Origin: Apostichopus japonicus
Taxonomy: Eukaryota; Echinodermata; Holothuroidea; Aspidochirotida; Stichopodidae
NCBI RefSeq assembly: GCF_037975245.1
Contig: NC_092583.1
Span: 229,764 to 293,763 of the forward strand
DNA: 64,000 bases
Direction of reading: 5' to 3'
Each line of letters begins with the position of its first letter. The stretch's first letter is position 1. Under the pieces are notes generated by a model. The model worked only from the letters and a program-made list of their open reading frames with translations. It was not told where the DNA came from and did not search any database. Shown in pieces: positions 1 through 12,903 of this stretch. A program made the translations under genes and the position numbers.

Positions 1-1885
1 TAATTGTTCAGACAGCCAAAACATAAGACCTGGTTGTCCAGGGATTGTTCATTATAACAACCCTGTATTATAAGGTTTACAGAAGGATGTCTGAAATTTC
101 TAAAAGCCCCAGGTATAGTCTTTTCCTTTCATTCCTTGTATATTGTAGGTTTATCTTTATTATTCATGATGCCTCATCATTACATTACAGCATCATTGGT
201 TGAAAAATGAAGAGGAATTTTACTTCTGAGCTTGTGTGTGACTAACCTGATGGAGACAAAGTTAGTTAAATTGAGACATCTAGTCTTCTATTTTAAGAAA
301 TTAGGTGTCCCTAAGGAAACCTGCTAAAGTAGATACAGAATAGTCTCTCTTTGATTCAGCTGTGTCTAACTAATTCTACTTTGTCAATAGTGAAAACACA
401 CTCCTTTTGCTAGAAATTACAGAAAACTTATATAGCACGATAAATAAAAGATTTACATTTATAACCTATTCCATGAATTAGGATAGAAAAGCAAATACTT
501 TTACTCAAAATGTAAACACCATTTTGAACCTGTACGAAGATTGGCAATTTAAAAAAAGAAATATGCCCCTTGGGTCGTTCCATCACAACTTGACAAATCC
601 TAGGAAAGCTGAGATGTTCTGTTTTACAGTTAATATACATGTGTGTGCAGTACCTGTATTGTCTATACACCTTAGACGGCATACCCTTGAAGATGGTGTA
701 CTTGCACAAACTGTACCCTTGTATAGCAACACAATACTCTAACCACTGGCATATCAGTTTCACAATTTTAAGTTTGCCATTTTCCATATCTTCTTGCTAC
801 ATGTTAGGATGCTATCAGTGTGATAAGAACAATTGCTCTTATTACATATATGCAAAATGTAGGCTATAGTATACAGTAGCCTATAATTGCATACTGTAGG
901 CCTATCATCAAACTTTGTGTAATCTTACTGCATTAAACAAAACTGAGTAAAAAATTAATGAAAGAATGAAAAGAAAACAAGAGTCTTTCATATATTTATT
1001 AGAATCAGTCATGTCAAGAATGCAGCAGTAGTAAGAAACAAAATAAACTGAGAGTGAGGATGAAGGGGCAGATAGGGGTTAATGGTGGGCTAGCTTTTTA
1101 TTATGATTTTTATTGTTACTGGTATCGGTCCGGTTTCGGCCAATAGCAGGATTTGAAATATTGGTTATCGGCAAAAGCTGATGGTAACAATGTCGGTGCA
1201 ACACTTTAGAGATTATCTTGCTGTGATAGCAAGAGTTATCTAACCAATATTATTCTTTGTTTAAAGTGAATCCTTAGGGATTGTTATCTACATGTTTTTC
1301 ATCAGTCTTCTCTTTCTTGACAATTTCTTCCCTGTTGCTAGGCAACGTAGAAATGGTATTCTGCATATCAAGTAAGTCAAAGCTTGTCACAGAAAATTCA
1401 ACCATTTCTGAATTTTGTTGAAATGTTCATAAAATCATTGCTACAGTATGGTGCATTTTTTTCCATTGATTTTCAAATGAGTAAACACTGTAGCTTAATT
1501 TCACTTTTTCTTCTGCAGAAAAGAGGTAAGTTTGAGAGACCTACAAATGAAGTGCTTGATTGAGCAAAGATTGCCTTCAGGACTAACTAATATTACAAAA
1601 TACTGAAGTTTTGCTTGAAAGCAGCATTTTGCATCCTTTCCTATGGTTTTTCTCAACCTCACTGATTTCACGATGCCATAACAACATACATAACTAGCCT
1701 ATCTATTCAAATCTTACTTCAAATGATGGACTTGTCAATAAAGTGGAAAACGCCGACAAAACACAAAATGCTGCTTTAAGTCAAAAGTAGACAATGCTGC
1801 TTACCAAGTGTCCCCAGCTGGTACAAACTGTAAAAACATATATTTAATGGTACAGATGTTCCTTAATAGTACAATGGTCCACTGT
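1..1885. other. left flank, no gene assigned
   Basis: Unique A+T-rich DNA. On the minus strand near 690-760, GCCAGTGGTTAGAGTATTGT resembles a tRNA-derived SINE A box. Near 1125-1210, ATCGGTCCGGTTTCGGCC looks like a MITE remnant. At 1519-1525 seven bases sit between a good acceptor and donor. None of these is firm. Confidence 0.4.
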
Positions 1886-3030
1886 TGGTTGGTACAAATG
1901 TCCCTCTGTCGGTTGGTACAAATGTCCATCTGTCCATTGGTACAAATATCCATCTGTCGGTTGGTACAAATGTCCATCTGTCGGTTGGTACAAATGTCCC
2001 TCTGTTGGTTGCTACAAATGTTCATCTGTCAGTTGATACAAATGTCCATCTGTTGGTTGGTACAAATGTCCATCTGTAGGTTGGTACAAATATCCATCTG
2101 TCGGTTGGTACAAATGTCCATCTGTCAGTTGGTACAAATGTCCATCTGTCGGTTGGTACAAATGTCCATCTGTCGGTTGGTACAAATGTCCCTCTGTTGG
2201 TTGCTACAAATGTTCATCTGTCAGTTGATACAAATGTCCATCTGTCGGTTGGTACAAATGTCCATCTGTCGGTTGGTACAAATGTCCCTCTGTCGGTTGG
2301 TACAAATGTCCATCTGTCGGTTGGTACAAATGTCCATCTGTCGGTTGGTACAAATGTCCCTCTGTCAGTTGCTACAAATGTCCCTCTGTCGGTTGATACA
2401 AATGTCCCTCTGTCGGTTGGTACAAATGTCCATCTGTCGGTTGGTACAAATGTCCATCTGTCGATTGGTACAAATATCCATCTGTCGGTTGGTACAAATG
2501 TCCATCTGTCAGTTGGTACAAATGTCCATCTGTTGGTTGGTACAAATGTCCATCTGTCGGTTGGTACAAATGTCCCTCTGTCGGTTGATACAAATGTTCA
2601 TCTGTAGGTTGGTACAAATGTCCATCTGTCGATTGGTACAAATGTCCATCTGTCGGTTGGTACAAATGTCCATCTGTCGGTTGGTACAAATGTCCATCTG
2701 TAGGTTGGTACAAATGTCCATCTGTAGGTTGGTACAAATGTCCATCTGTAGGTTGGTACATATGTCCATCTGTAGGTTGGTACAAATGTCCATCTGTCGG
2801 TTGGTACGAATGTCCCTCTGTCGGTTGATACATATGTCCCTCTGTCGGTTGATACAAATGTCCATCTGTCGATTGGTACAAATGTCCATCTGTCAGTTGA
2901 TACAAATGTCTATCTGTCGGTTGATACAAATGTCCCTCTCCTGGTTCAAAGATCCCTCTGTTCGTTGGTACAAATGTCCCTCTGTTGGTTGATACAAATG
3001 GTAAAAATGTTGGATGATACAAATGTCGAC
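1886..3030. repeat. 24-bp minisatellite, about 47 copies
   Basis: Unit GGTTGGTACAAATGTCCATC plus TGTC, with few substitutions (CCATC/CCCTC, GGTTGG/GGTTGA). Since 24 is a multiple of 3 and several frames lack stops, the array yields long spurious reading frames on both strands. Confidence 0.97.
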
Positions 3031-3183
3031 TGCCAAGTATTGCTGACAAAAGTCCCAGGGGGACCGAAAATTCCATTATATTTTCTAAAACATTACTCCC
3101 TTTTTGTCAATTATGAGTCGTATAATATTTCTCTGGTTTTCTCTAATAATATTTCTTCTTGGAGTAAACATGGATTTTCTTTA

Positions 3184-3233
3184 TAGATATATATATATAT
3201 ATAGATAGATATAGATATAGATATATAGATACA
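3184..3233. repeat. TA/GATA microsatellite
   Basis: Alternating TA followed by GATA and ATAGAT words immediately after the 24-bp array. Confidence 0.9.
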
Positions 3234-3354
3234 AATATCACAAAGCGCGGGAACAATTTTGGGGATGAAAGTTGCTATGCTCCTGCACCCAAGCAAATGT
3301 CCCCCCCCCCCAGTGTTTGAAACAAATCTCCACCCCTGATGAAACCTGTGCAGA

Positions 3355-4092
3355 CTAAGGGTACCAACCAACACATTTATGTTAGCCACTCTAAGGTACT
3401 ATTTATGTATCCCAGTCTAGGGTACCAACCAACACATTCATGTTAGCCACTCCAAGGTACCATTTATGCAACCTGTGGTAGGGTACCAACCAACACATTT
3501 ATGTAAGCCACTGTAAGGTACCATTTATGTAACCTGTGGTAGGGTACCAACCAACATATTCATATTAGCCATTCCAAGGTACCATTTATGTCACCCACAC
3601 TAGGGTACCAAGCAGCACATTCATGTAGTTCACTCTATGCTACCATCTATGTAGGCCTACCCACTCAAGGGAACCAACAAACATGTTCATGTTAGCCACT
3701 CAATGCTACCATCTATCTATCCCTGTATTTGGTACCAGCTTAAGCATTCATGGTAGCCACTCTATTGTACCATTTATGTATCCCACTCTTAAGGTAACAA
3801 CCAACAGATTCACGTTAGCAACTCTAAGGTACAAACAGACACATTCAAGTAAGCCACTTTATGCTAGCATCTATGTAGGCCTATCCCACTCAAGGGAACC
3901 AACCAACATGTTCATGTTAGCCACTCAATGCTACCATCTATCTATCTATCCCTGTGTTTGGTACCAGCTAAAGCATTCATGGTAGCAACTCTATTGTACC
4001 ATTTATGTATCCCACTCTTAAGGTAACAACCAACAGATTCACGTTAGCAACTCTAAGGTACAAACAGATACATTCATGTAAGACACTCTTTA
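3355..4092. repeat. diverged ~60-bp tandem repeat with a ~240-bp higher-order copy
   Basis: Units contain GGTACCAACCAACACATT, ATGTTAGCCACTC and CTACCATTTATGTA. The stretch 3661-3850 is repeated almost exactly at 3890-4080, showing a later duplication of several units together. Confidence 0.85.
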
Positions 4093-4296
4093 TTGTTGTG
4101 ATCAACTATTACATGCAGCAGTTGAAAGTTTGCTATTGACCTTACAAGTCATGACTGCTCATGCATATCGGCTGCAGAAGATGAACATTTCAATTTATAT
4201 CAAGGGTGATAAAAGATTGGTTGTGAATACTACATAAGCCAAATTTAATTGTGACCATTAATGCATAGTTACCAAAATATTGACCGAACCTGCTTG

Positions 4297-4644
4297 AGAA
4301 CAATAGCATGTTAGCATGCATAGGTATTATTATAAACAGTGTTGATTGGTGTTTGAGAAAGGGTAAGAACAATAGCATGTTAGCATGCATAGGTATTATT
4401 ATAAACAGTGTTGATAGGTGTTTGAGAAAGGGTAAGAACAATAGCATGTTAGCATGCATAGGTATTACTATAAACAGTGTTGATAGGTGTTTGAGAAAGG
4501 GTAAGAACAATAGCATGTTAGCATGCATAGGTATTACTATAAACAGTGTTGATTGGTGTTTGAGAAAGGGTAAGAACAATAGCATGTTAGCATGCATAGG
4601 TATTACTATAAACAGTGTTGATAGGTGTTTGAGAAAGGGTAAGA
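4297..4644. repeat. 69-bp minisatellite, 5 copies
   Basis: Unit starts AGAACAATAGCATGTTAGCA and ends GGTGTTTGAGAAAGGGTA. Copies differ at two or three positions only (ATTATTAT/ATTACTAT, GATTGG/GATAGG). It is open in one frame on each strand. Confidence 0.95.
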
Positions 4645-5120
4645 AGTATAACCAACTGTAAGATATGATAACTATAAGAGAGAGTAATGCTGGCAGACTG
4701 AAAAAACAAAATTCACAAGAGGATGATTACTTTTATTGTGTCTAACTTGCTGACATATGCTTTAACTCTTTTCAAAATTGATACAAATTTGACATGGACA
4801 GTTTGGCTTTCGGAGGGTTACTTAGAATGTACTTACATTGTTTATTAAAGTAGTGTCATTGAAAGTATGCTACTGGTTTAGGTACAATGACATGTGACAT
4901 TGTATAATGTTAGCTGTAGCTTTTGGAAATGTAACAAACCTCCTGAATACAACTTCATCATCTGCAACTTTAACAAGCTTGAATGGCTTACTAGGTGAGC
5001 TGAGATGAGATGCAATGTAAATCATTGAATTCAGGAAAGATGTGATTTTACACCTCAGCAGAGCCATCTTCCCTGATGCAGTAGTAAGCTATTAGATCAA
5101 AAGCCTTGTATCAGAAAGTA

Positions 5121-6983
5121 CTGAAAGAGAAATGAACAGAAAACAGACTAGACACAAATACTGCCTGTGAAGAGAAATGAACAGAAGACAGACTAAACAC
5201 ATACTGTATACTGCCTGGGAAGAGAAATGAACAGAAAACAAACTAAACACATATTCTGCCTGTGAAGAGAAATGAACAGAAAACAGACTAAACACATATA
5301 CTGCCTGTGAAGAGAAATGAACAGAAAACAGACTAAACACATATACTGCCTGTGAAGAGAAATGAACAGAAAACAGACTAAACACATATACTGGCTGTGA
5401 AGAGAAATGAACAGAAGACAGACTAAACACATATACTGCCTGGGAAGAGAAATGAACAAAAAACAGACTAAACACATATTCTGCCTGTGAAGAGAAATGA
5501 ACAGAAAACAGACTAAACACATACTGTATACTGCCTGTGAAGAGAAATGAACAGAAAACAGAACAAACACATATACTGCCTGTGAAGAGAAGTGAACAGA
5601 AAACAGACTAAACACAAATACTGCCTGTGAAGAGAAATGAACAGAAGACAGAACAAACACATATACTGCCTGTGAAGAGAAATGAACAGAAAACGGACTA
5701 AACACATATGTACTGGCTGGGAAGAAAAATGAACAGAAAACAGACTAGACACATATACTGCCTGTGAAGAGAAATGAACAGAAAACAGACTAAACACAAA
5801 TACTGCCTGTGAAGAGAAATGAACAGAAAACAGACTAGACACATATACTGCCTGTGAAGAGAAATGAACAGAAAACGGACTAAACACATATATACTGCCT
5901 GTGAAGAGAAATGAACAGAAAATAGACTAAACACATATACTGCCTGTGAAGAGAAATGAACAGAAAACGGACTAAACACATATGTACTGGCTGGGAAGAA
6001 AAATGAACAGAAGACAGACTAAACACATATACTGCCTGTGAAGAGAAATGAACAGAAAACAGACTAAACACATATACTGGCTGTGAAGAGAAATGAACAG
6101 AAAACAGACTAAACACATACTGTATACTGCCTGGGAAGAGAAATGAACAGAAAACAGACTAAACACATATACTGCCTGTGAAGAGAAATGAACAGAAAAC
6201 GGACTAAACACATATATACTGCCTGTGAAGAGAAATGAACAGAAAACAGACTAAACACATATACTGCCTGTGAAGAGAAATGAACAGAAAACAGACTAAA
6301 CACATATACTGGCTGTGAAGAGAAATGAACAGAAGACAGACTAAACACATATACTGCCTGGGAAGAGAAATGAACAAAAAACAGACTAAACACATATTCT
6401 GCCTGTGAAGAGAAATGAACAGAAAACAGACTAAACACATACTGTATATTGCCTGTGAAGAGAAATGAACAGAAAACAGAACAAACACATATACTGCCTG
6501 TGAAGAGAAATGAACAGAAAACAGACTAAACACAAATACTGCCTGTGAAGAGAAATGAACAGAAAACAGATTAAACACATACTGTATACTGCCTGGGAAG
6601 AGAAATGAACAGAAAACAGACTAAACACATATACTGCCTGTGAAGAGAAATGAACAGAAAACAGATTAAACACATACTGTATACTGCCTGTGAAGAGAAA
6701 TGAACAGAAAACAGACTAAACACATATACTGCCTGTGAAGAGAAATGAACAGAAAACAGATTAAACACATACTGTATACTGCCTGGGAAGAGAAATGAAC
6801 AGAAAACAGACTAAACACATATACTGCCTGTGAAGAGAAATAAACAGAAAACAGACTAAACACATATATTGCCTGTGAAGAGAAATGAACAGAAAACAGA
6901 CTAAACACAAATACTGCCTGTGAAGAGAAGTGTTCAGAAAACAGACTAGACACAAATACTGGCTGTGAAGAGAAATGAACAGA
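5121..6983. repeat. 45-bp minisatellite with 50-bp variants, about 40 copies
   Basis: Unit ACTGCCTGTGAAGAGAAATG, then AACAGAAAACAGACTAAACACATAT. Some units carry a 5-bp insertion (ACATACTGTAT before ACTGCC), recurring in clusters, so blocks of several units have been duplicated. Confidence 0.96.
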
Positions 6984-8290
6984 CCTCATAATTATAAACT
7001 TTGTTTGGTTTCAGCCAGTCCTCAATTCTTCCATGACAGCATACTATATATCTATGCATTGACCACACAGTACATTCATCTTGACCTCATGATTATAAAC
7101 TTTGTTTGGTTTCAGCCAGTCCTCAGTTCTTCCATGACAGCATACTATGTATATGAGTTTATCACACAGTACATTCATCTTCACATCATGGTTATAAACT
7201 TTGTTTTGTTTCAGCCAGTCCTCAATTCTTCCATAACAGCATACTATTTATCTATGAGTTGACCACATAGACATTCATCTTTTGATTATAAATATTGTTC
7301 TATATCAGCCAGTCCTCAATTCTTCCATGACAGCATACTATATATCTATGCATTGACCACACAGTACATTCATCTTGACCTCATGATTATAAACTTTGTT
7401 TTGTTTCAGCCAGTCCTCAATTCTTCCATAACAGCATACTATTTATCTATGAGTTGACCACATAGACATTCATCTTGTGATTATAAATATTGTTCTATAT
7501 CAGACAGTCCTCAATTCTTCCATGACAGCATACATATATGAGTTGACCACATAGACATCCATCTTGACCTTGTGATTATAAACTTTGTTTGGTTTCAGCC
7601 AGTCCTGAATTCTTTCAGTACAGCATACTATGTATCTATGAGTTGATCACACAGTACATTCATCTTGTGATTATAAATATTGTTCTATATCAGACAGTCC
7701 TCAATTCTTCCATGACAGCATACATACAGTATATGAGTTGACCACATAGACATTCATCTTGATCTTGTGATTATAAACTTTGTTTGGTTTCAGCCAGTCC
7801 TCAGTTCTTCCATGACAGCATACTATATATATGAGTTGATCACACAGTACATTCATCTTGACCTTGTGATTATAAATATTGTTCTATATCAGACAGTCCT
7901 CAATTCTTCTATGACAGCATACTATGTATATATATGAGTTGACCACATAGACATTCATCTTGACCTTGTGATTATAAACTTTGTTTGGTTTCAGCCAGTC
8001 CTCAGTTCTTCCATTACAGCATACTCGTTGATCACATAGACATTCATCCATGACAACATACATATATGAGTTGATCACACAGTACATTCATCTTGACCTT
8101 GTGATTATAAATATTGTTCTATATCAGCCAGTCCTCAATTCTTCCATTACAGCATACTATGTATATATATGAGTTGACCACATAGACATTCATCTTGACC
8201 TTGTGATTATAAACTTTGTTTGGTTTCAGCCAGTCCTCAGTTCTTCCATTACAGCATACTCGTTGATCACATAGACATTCATCCATGACA
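6984..8290. repeat. ~100-bp tandem repeat, about 13 copies
   Basis: Unit begins CCTCATGATTATAAACTTTG, continues TTTCAGCCAGTCCTC and GACAGCATACTATGTATATG, and ends CACACAGTACATTCATCTTGA. Two sub-types alternate: AACTTTGTTTGGTTTCAG and AATATTGTTCTATATCAG. Confidence 0.92.
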
Positions 8291-9413
8291 ACATATATGA
8301 GTTGATCACACAGTACATTCATCCATGCATACATATATGAGTTGATCACACAGTACATTCTTCCATGACAGCATACTATGTATATATATGAGTTGATCAC
8401 ACAGTACATTCATCCATGACAACATACATATATGAGTTGATCACACAGTACATTCATCCATGACAACATACATATATGAGTTGATCACATAGACATTCAT
8501 CCATGACAGCATACTATGTATATATGAGTTGATCACACAGTACATTCATCCATGACAACATACATATATGAGTTGATCACATAGACATTCATCCATGACA
8601 GCATACTATGTATATATATGAGTTGATCACACAGTACATTCATCCATGACAACATACATATATGAGTTGATCACACAGTACATTCATCCATGACAACATA
8701 CATATATGAGTTGATCACATAGACATTCATCCATGACAACATACATATATGAGTTGATCACACAGTACATTCATCCATGACATCATACATATATGAGTTG
8801 ATCACACAGTACATTCATCCATGACAACATACATATATGAGTTGATCACATAGACATATATGAGTTGATCACACAGTACATTCATCCATGACAACATACA
8901 TATATGAGTTGATCACACAGTACATTCATCCATGACATCATACATATATGAGTTGATCACACAGTACATTCATCCATGACATCATACATATATGAGTTGA
9001 TCACATAGTACATTCATCCATGACAACATACATATATGAGTTGATCACATAGACATATATGAGTTGATCACACAGTACATTCATCCATGACAACATACAT
9101 ATATGAGTTGATCACACAGTACATTCATCCATGACAACATGCATATATGAGTTGATCACACAGTACATTCATCCATGACATCATACATATATGAGTTGAT
9201 CACACAGTACATTCATCCATGACATCATACATATATGAGTTGATCACACAGTACATTCATCCATGACAACATACATATATGAGTTGATCACATAGACATA
9301 TATGAGTTGATCACACAGTACATTCATCCATGACAACATACATATATGAGTTGATCACACAGTACATTCATCCATGACAACATACATATATGAGTTGATC
9401 ACACAGTACATTC
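8290..9413. repeat. 44-bp minisatellite, about 25 copies, derived from the preceding array
   Basis: Unit CATGACAACATACATATATG, then AGTTGATCACACAGTACATTCATC. This is the second half of the ~100-bp unit just upstream, amplified by itself. Truncated ~22-bp units (TAGACATATATGAGTTGATC) occur at 8850, 9050 and 9295. Confidence 0.94.
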
Positions 9414-11696
9414 AAGCAGCAGGTCTCATCCATTATGATTGTTCTTGATTATAATGTATTCTTGTTCATTGTTGAATATTTATTTTATAAACATTGATTA
9501 ATTTTTGTTTTTGTATTAGAAACTGTGTCTCAGATGGCTTTTGACCTCATGTCATTATTTTACTCTCTGCCTGAGGATTTTTTGTTTACACTTAATTTAC
9601 TCTTCTTTAAATAAAACCATTAAAAATCATTAAGTTGCTCTAGAATTTTGCATTCTCTATAACTATTCTACTCTTCAACACTTGGCCCTTAAAACCCTTG
9701 CCAAGAGGAGTGATGGTGAAGTTGCCATAGCAACCATATAGCTGCAACAGCATGTACTAAAAACCAGTTATTGACTGGTCAATATTAGGTGACAACTTGC
9801 TAAATTCCTAGGATGCTGGTTGGATGTAGTTATCAAAGTCACTTGTAATATATGCTTGGGAGGAAAATAAACTGATTGATGTCTCCACACACCAGTTATT
9901 AGATCCTAAATGACTTGTCTCAAATGTAAATGCAATTCATTGCTTTATTCTAAATATCAACATAATTTATCAATGCCATTATGTATTACCAGTCTTTGCA
10001 GATAAAGAGTGCCACGTTTAAAGAAACAAATGTGCAGGCTAAACTTGTATTCATTAAAATCATTGTAAGAGATAGGTTATCAACATTTTGTGGACAGCAT
10101 TGTTTGCAAATTCACAAAGTGTTACCTTCAGTTAAGACTTTTGACATTTACAGCAGAGCAAAATGAATGACCAGAATATTTACTGCATCATGATTTATTT
10201 TAAACTGTTAGTTGATAAATAAAAACCTGTTAACATCAAAGATTGAAGTGAGTGAAATTTGCTGACAATCTTAGTTGATTCAACAATAGTGAGAACTACA
10301 CACATCAAATATAAATGTATGTTATAACCTTCTTGTATTTTTTTGTTGATTGTTTTCGATGTGTAAGGCAACATATGTACTCTTCTTACTATTTGAAAGA
10401 TATGAATGCTAAGTGTTTTGAGGACAAGTTGAAGAAGAAATGTGTTCTTGCTTTGCCATGGTCCTATATCCCCCCCAACATGATTCCAACAAATAATCAG
10501 GTTGTTATTTGAATGTACGTGTCCATATTTAAGGAGATAACTCAAAAGACTTCAAATCGACAACTTCCGGCTTTTGCACCACCCTGTAATCCTTAAGACT
10601 ACATTTGAAGATGATAGCAAGATGAGATTTAATATTTTAATGAAAGGATGGAAAGTTCTTTTATTTTGTTTTCATCAATATTGTTTACTTTTACCAATCC
10701 ACCCATACACCTGCTTAAACTTCTCATTTCACTGTTCGTTAAGCCACAGAGTGAGCAAAAGTAAACAGTCGGAAGCCTGAGTGAAATTAATGTCACTTGG
10801 TGTTAAATTGAAAATACACTGAAGCGGAAAAAGAGATTTAAAGAGCTTGGGTACATTTGTCGTAAATTCACAAGGACGCGCTACATCATTATCCACATCT
10901 TTTAAAAGTAATTTGTGTAAAGAGCAGTAGCTTTGAAAACCAGTTAGGGAACAAACTTTAGCCTAGCAAGGATGATAAGGGAATATACAAAATTGGAAAT
11001 GTATATTAACAGGTTTCAATTTTATGGACACATAGTTGGTATTGTTTCATGGTCACACTTGTGTGTATGTTTGTTCATTTTTCAAGTTTAATGTGCAGTA
11101 ATGCAGTTTTCATTAGCAAGGCTATACAGTTTCTTAATTATGTTATAAAATTTTTAGCACATAGATTTCTATCTTGTTCACCTGCAGACAAAATCCTATC
11201 CAACTTTTGAAAGCCTATGTGGTCAATTAAATTGTAGCACTTCCTGTATTAAATGAAGATATTGTTTGTAAGAAGGTGGAAGACTAACAGCAAGATAATA
11301 GAGCCAAGTGAGGGGGGGGGGGAGGGGGGGTAGGAGAACTACAGTAAGTGAACCCCTTGATGTTTAAATAAATTAAGTTGTAAAAATCATTCATTTTAAA
11401 GTTGACAAATGGTAAATATTTGTTCTTGAATGACCTAGCTAGCTAATTAGGAGTGACCAAATGATTGATTCATATATTTCATAGAATGAAAGCTATCAGG
11501 GTATAATATTGAAATATGTACTGTATGGCTTAATTCAGTTACAACACAATGATGAATGCAGCATCAAGTATATCATGGCATAGCTTATGTGTGTAATTGC
11601 ACAGATTTCCTTCATAAGGTAGAAGTTTCTCATTTATGTGGGGTCAGATGTCACATTTGTCAAAGAGGTCAATGCATTAATTAAACCATTGTTAAA
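9414..11696. other. no gene recognised
   Basis: Unique A+T-rich sequence. AATAAA occurs near 9609 and a long G-rich run (G10 and G7) near 11311. Short open frames up to 116 codons on either strand have no recognisable family and no good splice context. Confidence 0.4.
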
Positions 11697-11709
11697 AGGA
11701 TTATCTGGT

Positions 11710-12890
11710 TTTCTCCTTTATTTGGGGTGAAAGCAAACCCGACCTTGTGTCTAGGAAAGTCATTACATTGGACAGACTACACGGCGGCGGCTTAGGTTTA
11801 GATAGTTTTAGAAATAAGATGGATGCATTGTTAATTAGACTGTTACTTACCTTACTGACTTGCATGCAAGACCCGTCTATGCATTTTATTACAGCTCGTT
11901 TTTTTTTTCTGGCCATGCCACTCCGTAGAGTCTTACCTCATTTTTGGTCCAATACGCAGCCAAATTCAGCCATTTGTCCACCCTCGTTACTTTACGCAAG
12001 TGGTATCATTAAGAGGTTACATTCCATGGACAGCCTTTGTTTTCAGTCCAGTAAGAGTATCAAACTTATTACTAAACCTCTTCAACCTAGTGTTGCTAAT
12101 TTAATTGCTGTTAGAGATTACCCAACGTTCCCTTGGGAGACCATCTGGAAGCTGCAGCCTTTAGTAACATTCTAGGCAACAAATTAATGAATTTTCAATG
12201 GCGTTTAGCACATCACATTTTGTACACCGGTAAAGGATAAAGGACTGGGGAATGGGTGACAGTATTTGTCCTTGCGAGCAGTGTAACGATATTGAGACTA
12301 CTTCTCACATTTTCTGGGAATGCCCGAAAGCCAAGACAGTCTTGATTTGGGTAGAAAAAATCTTCCACAGATTAGCTGGTGGTAACAGCTCATTTAACAT
12401 GAAAATGTTTTAGTTTGGGTTCCCTTGTTTTGACTTTCCACAGATAGTTTTCAACAGAATTTGGTTTATCTTTTCTATTACGAAATTTGTTATTTGGAAG
12501 TCAAGGTGCCTTCATATTTTTGAAGACCAAGTCCAAACTGGGACTGCTCTTCTCTTTAATATTGTAAAAGAAATTAAAACCAGAGTAGAAGTAGACTTCA
12601 GTTGTCTTAAAAAAATCAGTTGAGTAAACGTTGGACGTCCGGTATGTCTTTTGTTATTTTGAAAAAGACAAACTTCATAATAATCTCAAGACAAATGTCT
12701 CTTAATGTTTTGTTAATCTTTTCTAAAGTCTTTTTTATCTATTTCTTTTGATATGCATTCACTGTTTGGATTATTACACCAACTTTACTACATTTTGTTT
12801 AGTCCTTGTCAATAAGTGCACAAAGTGCACTTGTTTTATTTGTACATTTTGAATTTGGATGAAAAAAGTGAACTTTAAAAAAAAAAAAGA
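11710..12890 (+). mobile_element. 5'-truncated L1/Tx1-like LINE with 13-bp target duplications
   Basis: AGGATTATCTGGT occurs at 11697-11709 and again at 12891-12903, flanking the insert. The 3' end is A-rich (a run of A then GAAG). The first frame, 11711-12175, starts inside the reverse transcriptase C-terminal region (FIWGESKPDLVS...RLHGGGLGLDS). Another frame at 12252-12413 holds CPCEQCNDIETTSHIFWECP, the Cys/His pattern of the zf-RVT domain. It continues past one TAG to about 12624. The copy is 5' truncated, frameshifted and inactive. Confidence 0.88.
11711..12624 (+). pseudogene. LINE reverse transcriptase C-terminus with zf-RVT domain, broken
   Basis: Remnant of the LINE ORF2 C-terminus. 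The GGGLGL motif after the RT thumb is near 11782-11800, and the zf-RVT motif C-x-C-x2-C...H-x3-W-x-C is near 12267-12330. There is at least one frame change between 12150 and 12250, and a TAG at 12411-12413. The family (L1/Tx1 type) is inferred from the zf-RVT domain and the simple poly(A) tail. Confidence 0.8.
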
Positions 12891-12903
12891 AGGATTATCT
12901 GGT

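Noticed and set aside
1808-3076. Open frames of 394 and 234 codons with repeated QMSICRLV and TDGHLYQP motifs
   Set aside because: They are translations of the 24-bp minisatellite on opposite strands; unit length is a multiple of 3 and the unit lacks stops in those frames.
5092-6989. Many overlapping minus-strand frames rich in VHFSSQAVYVFSL
   Set aside because: Artefacts of the 45/50-bp minisatellite; frames shift whenever a 5-bp variant occurs.
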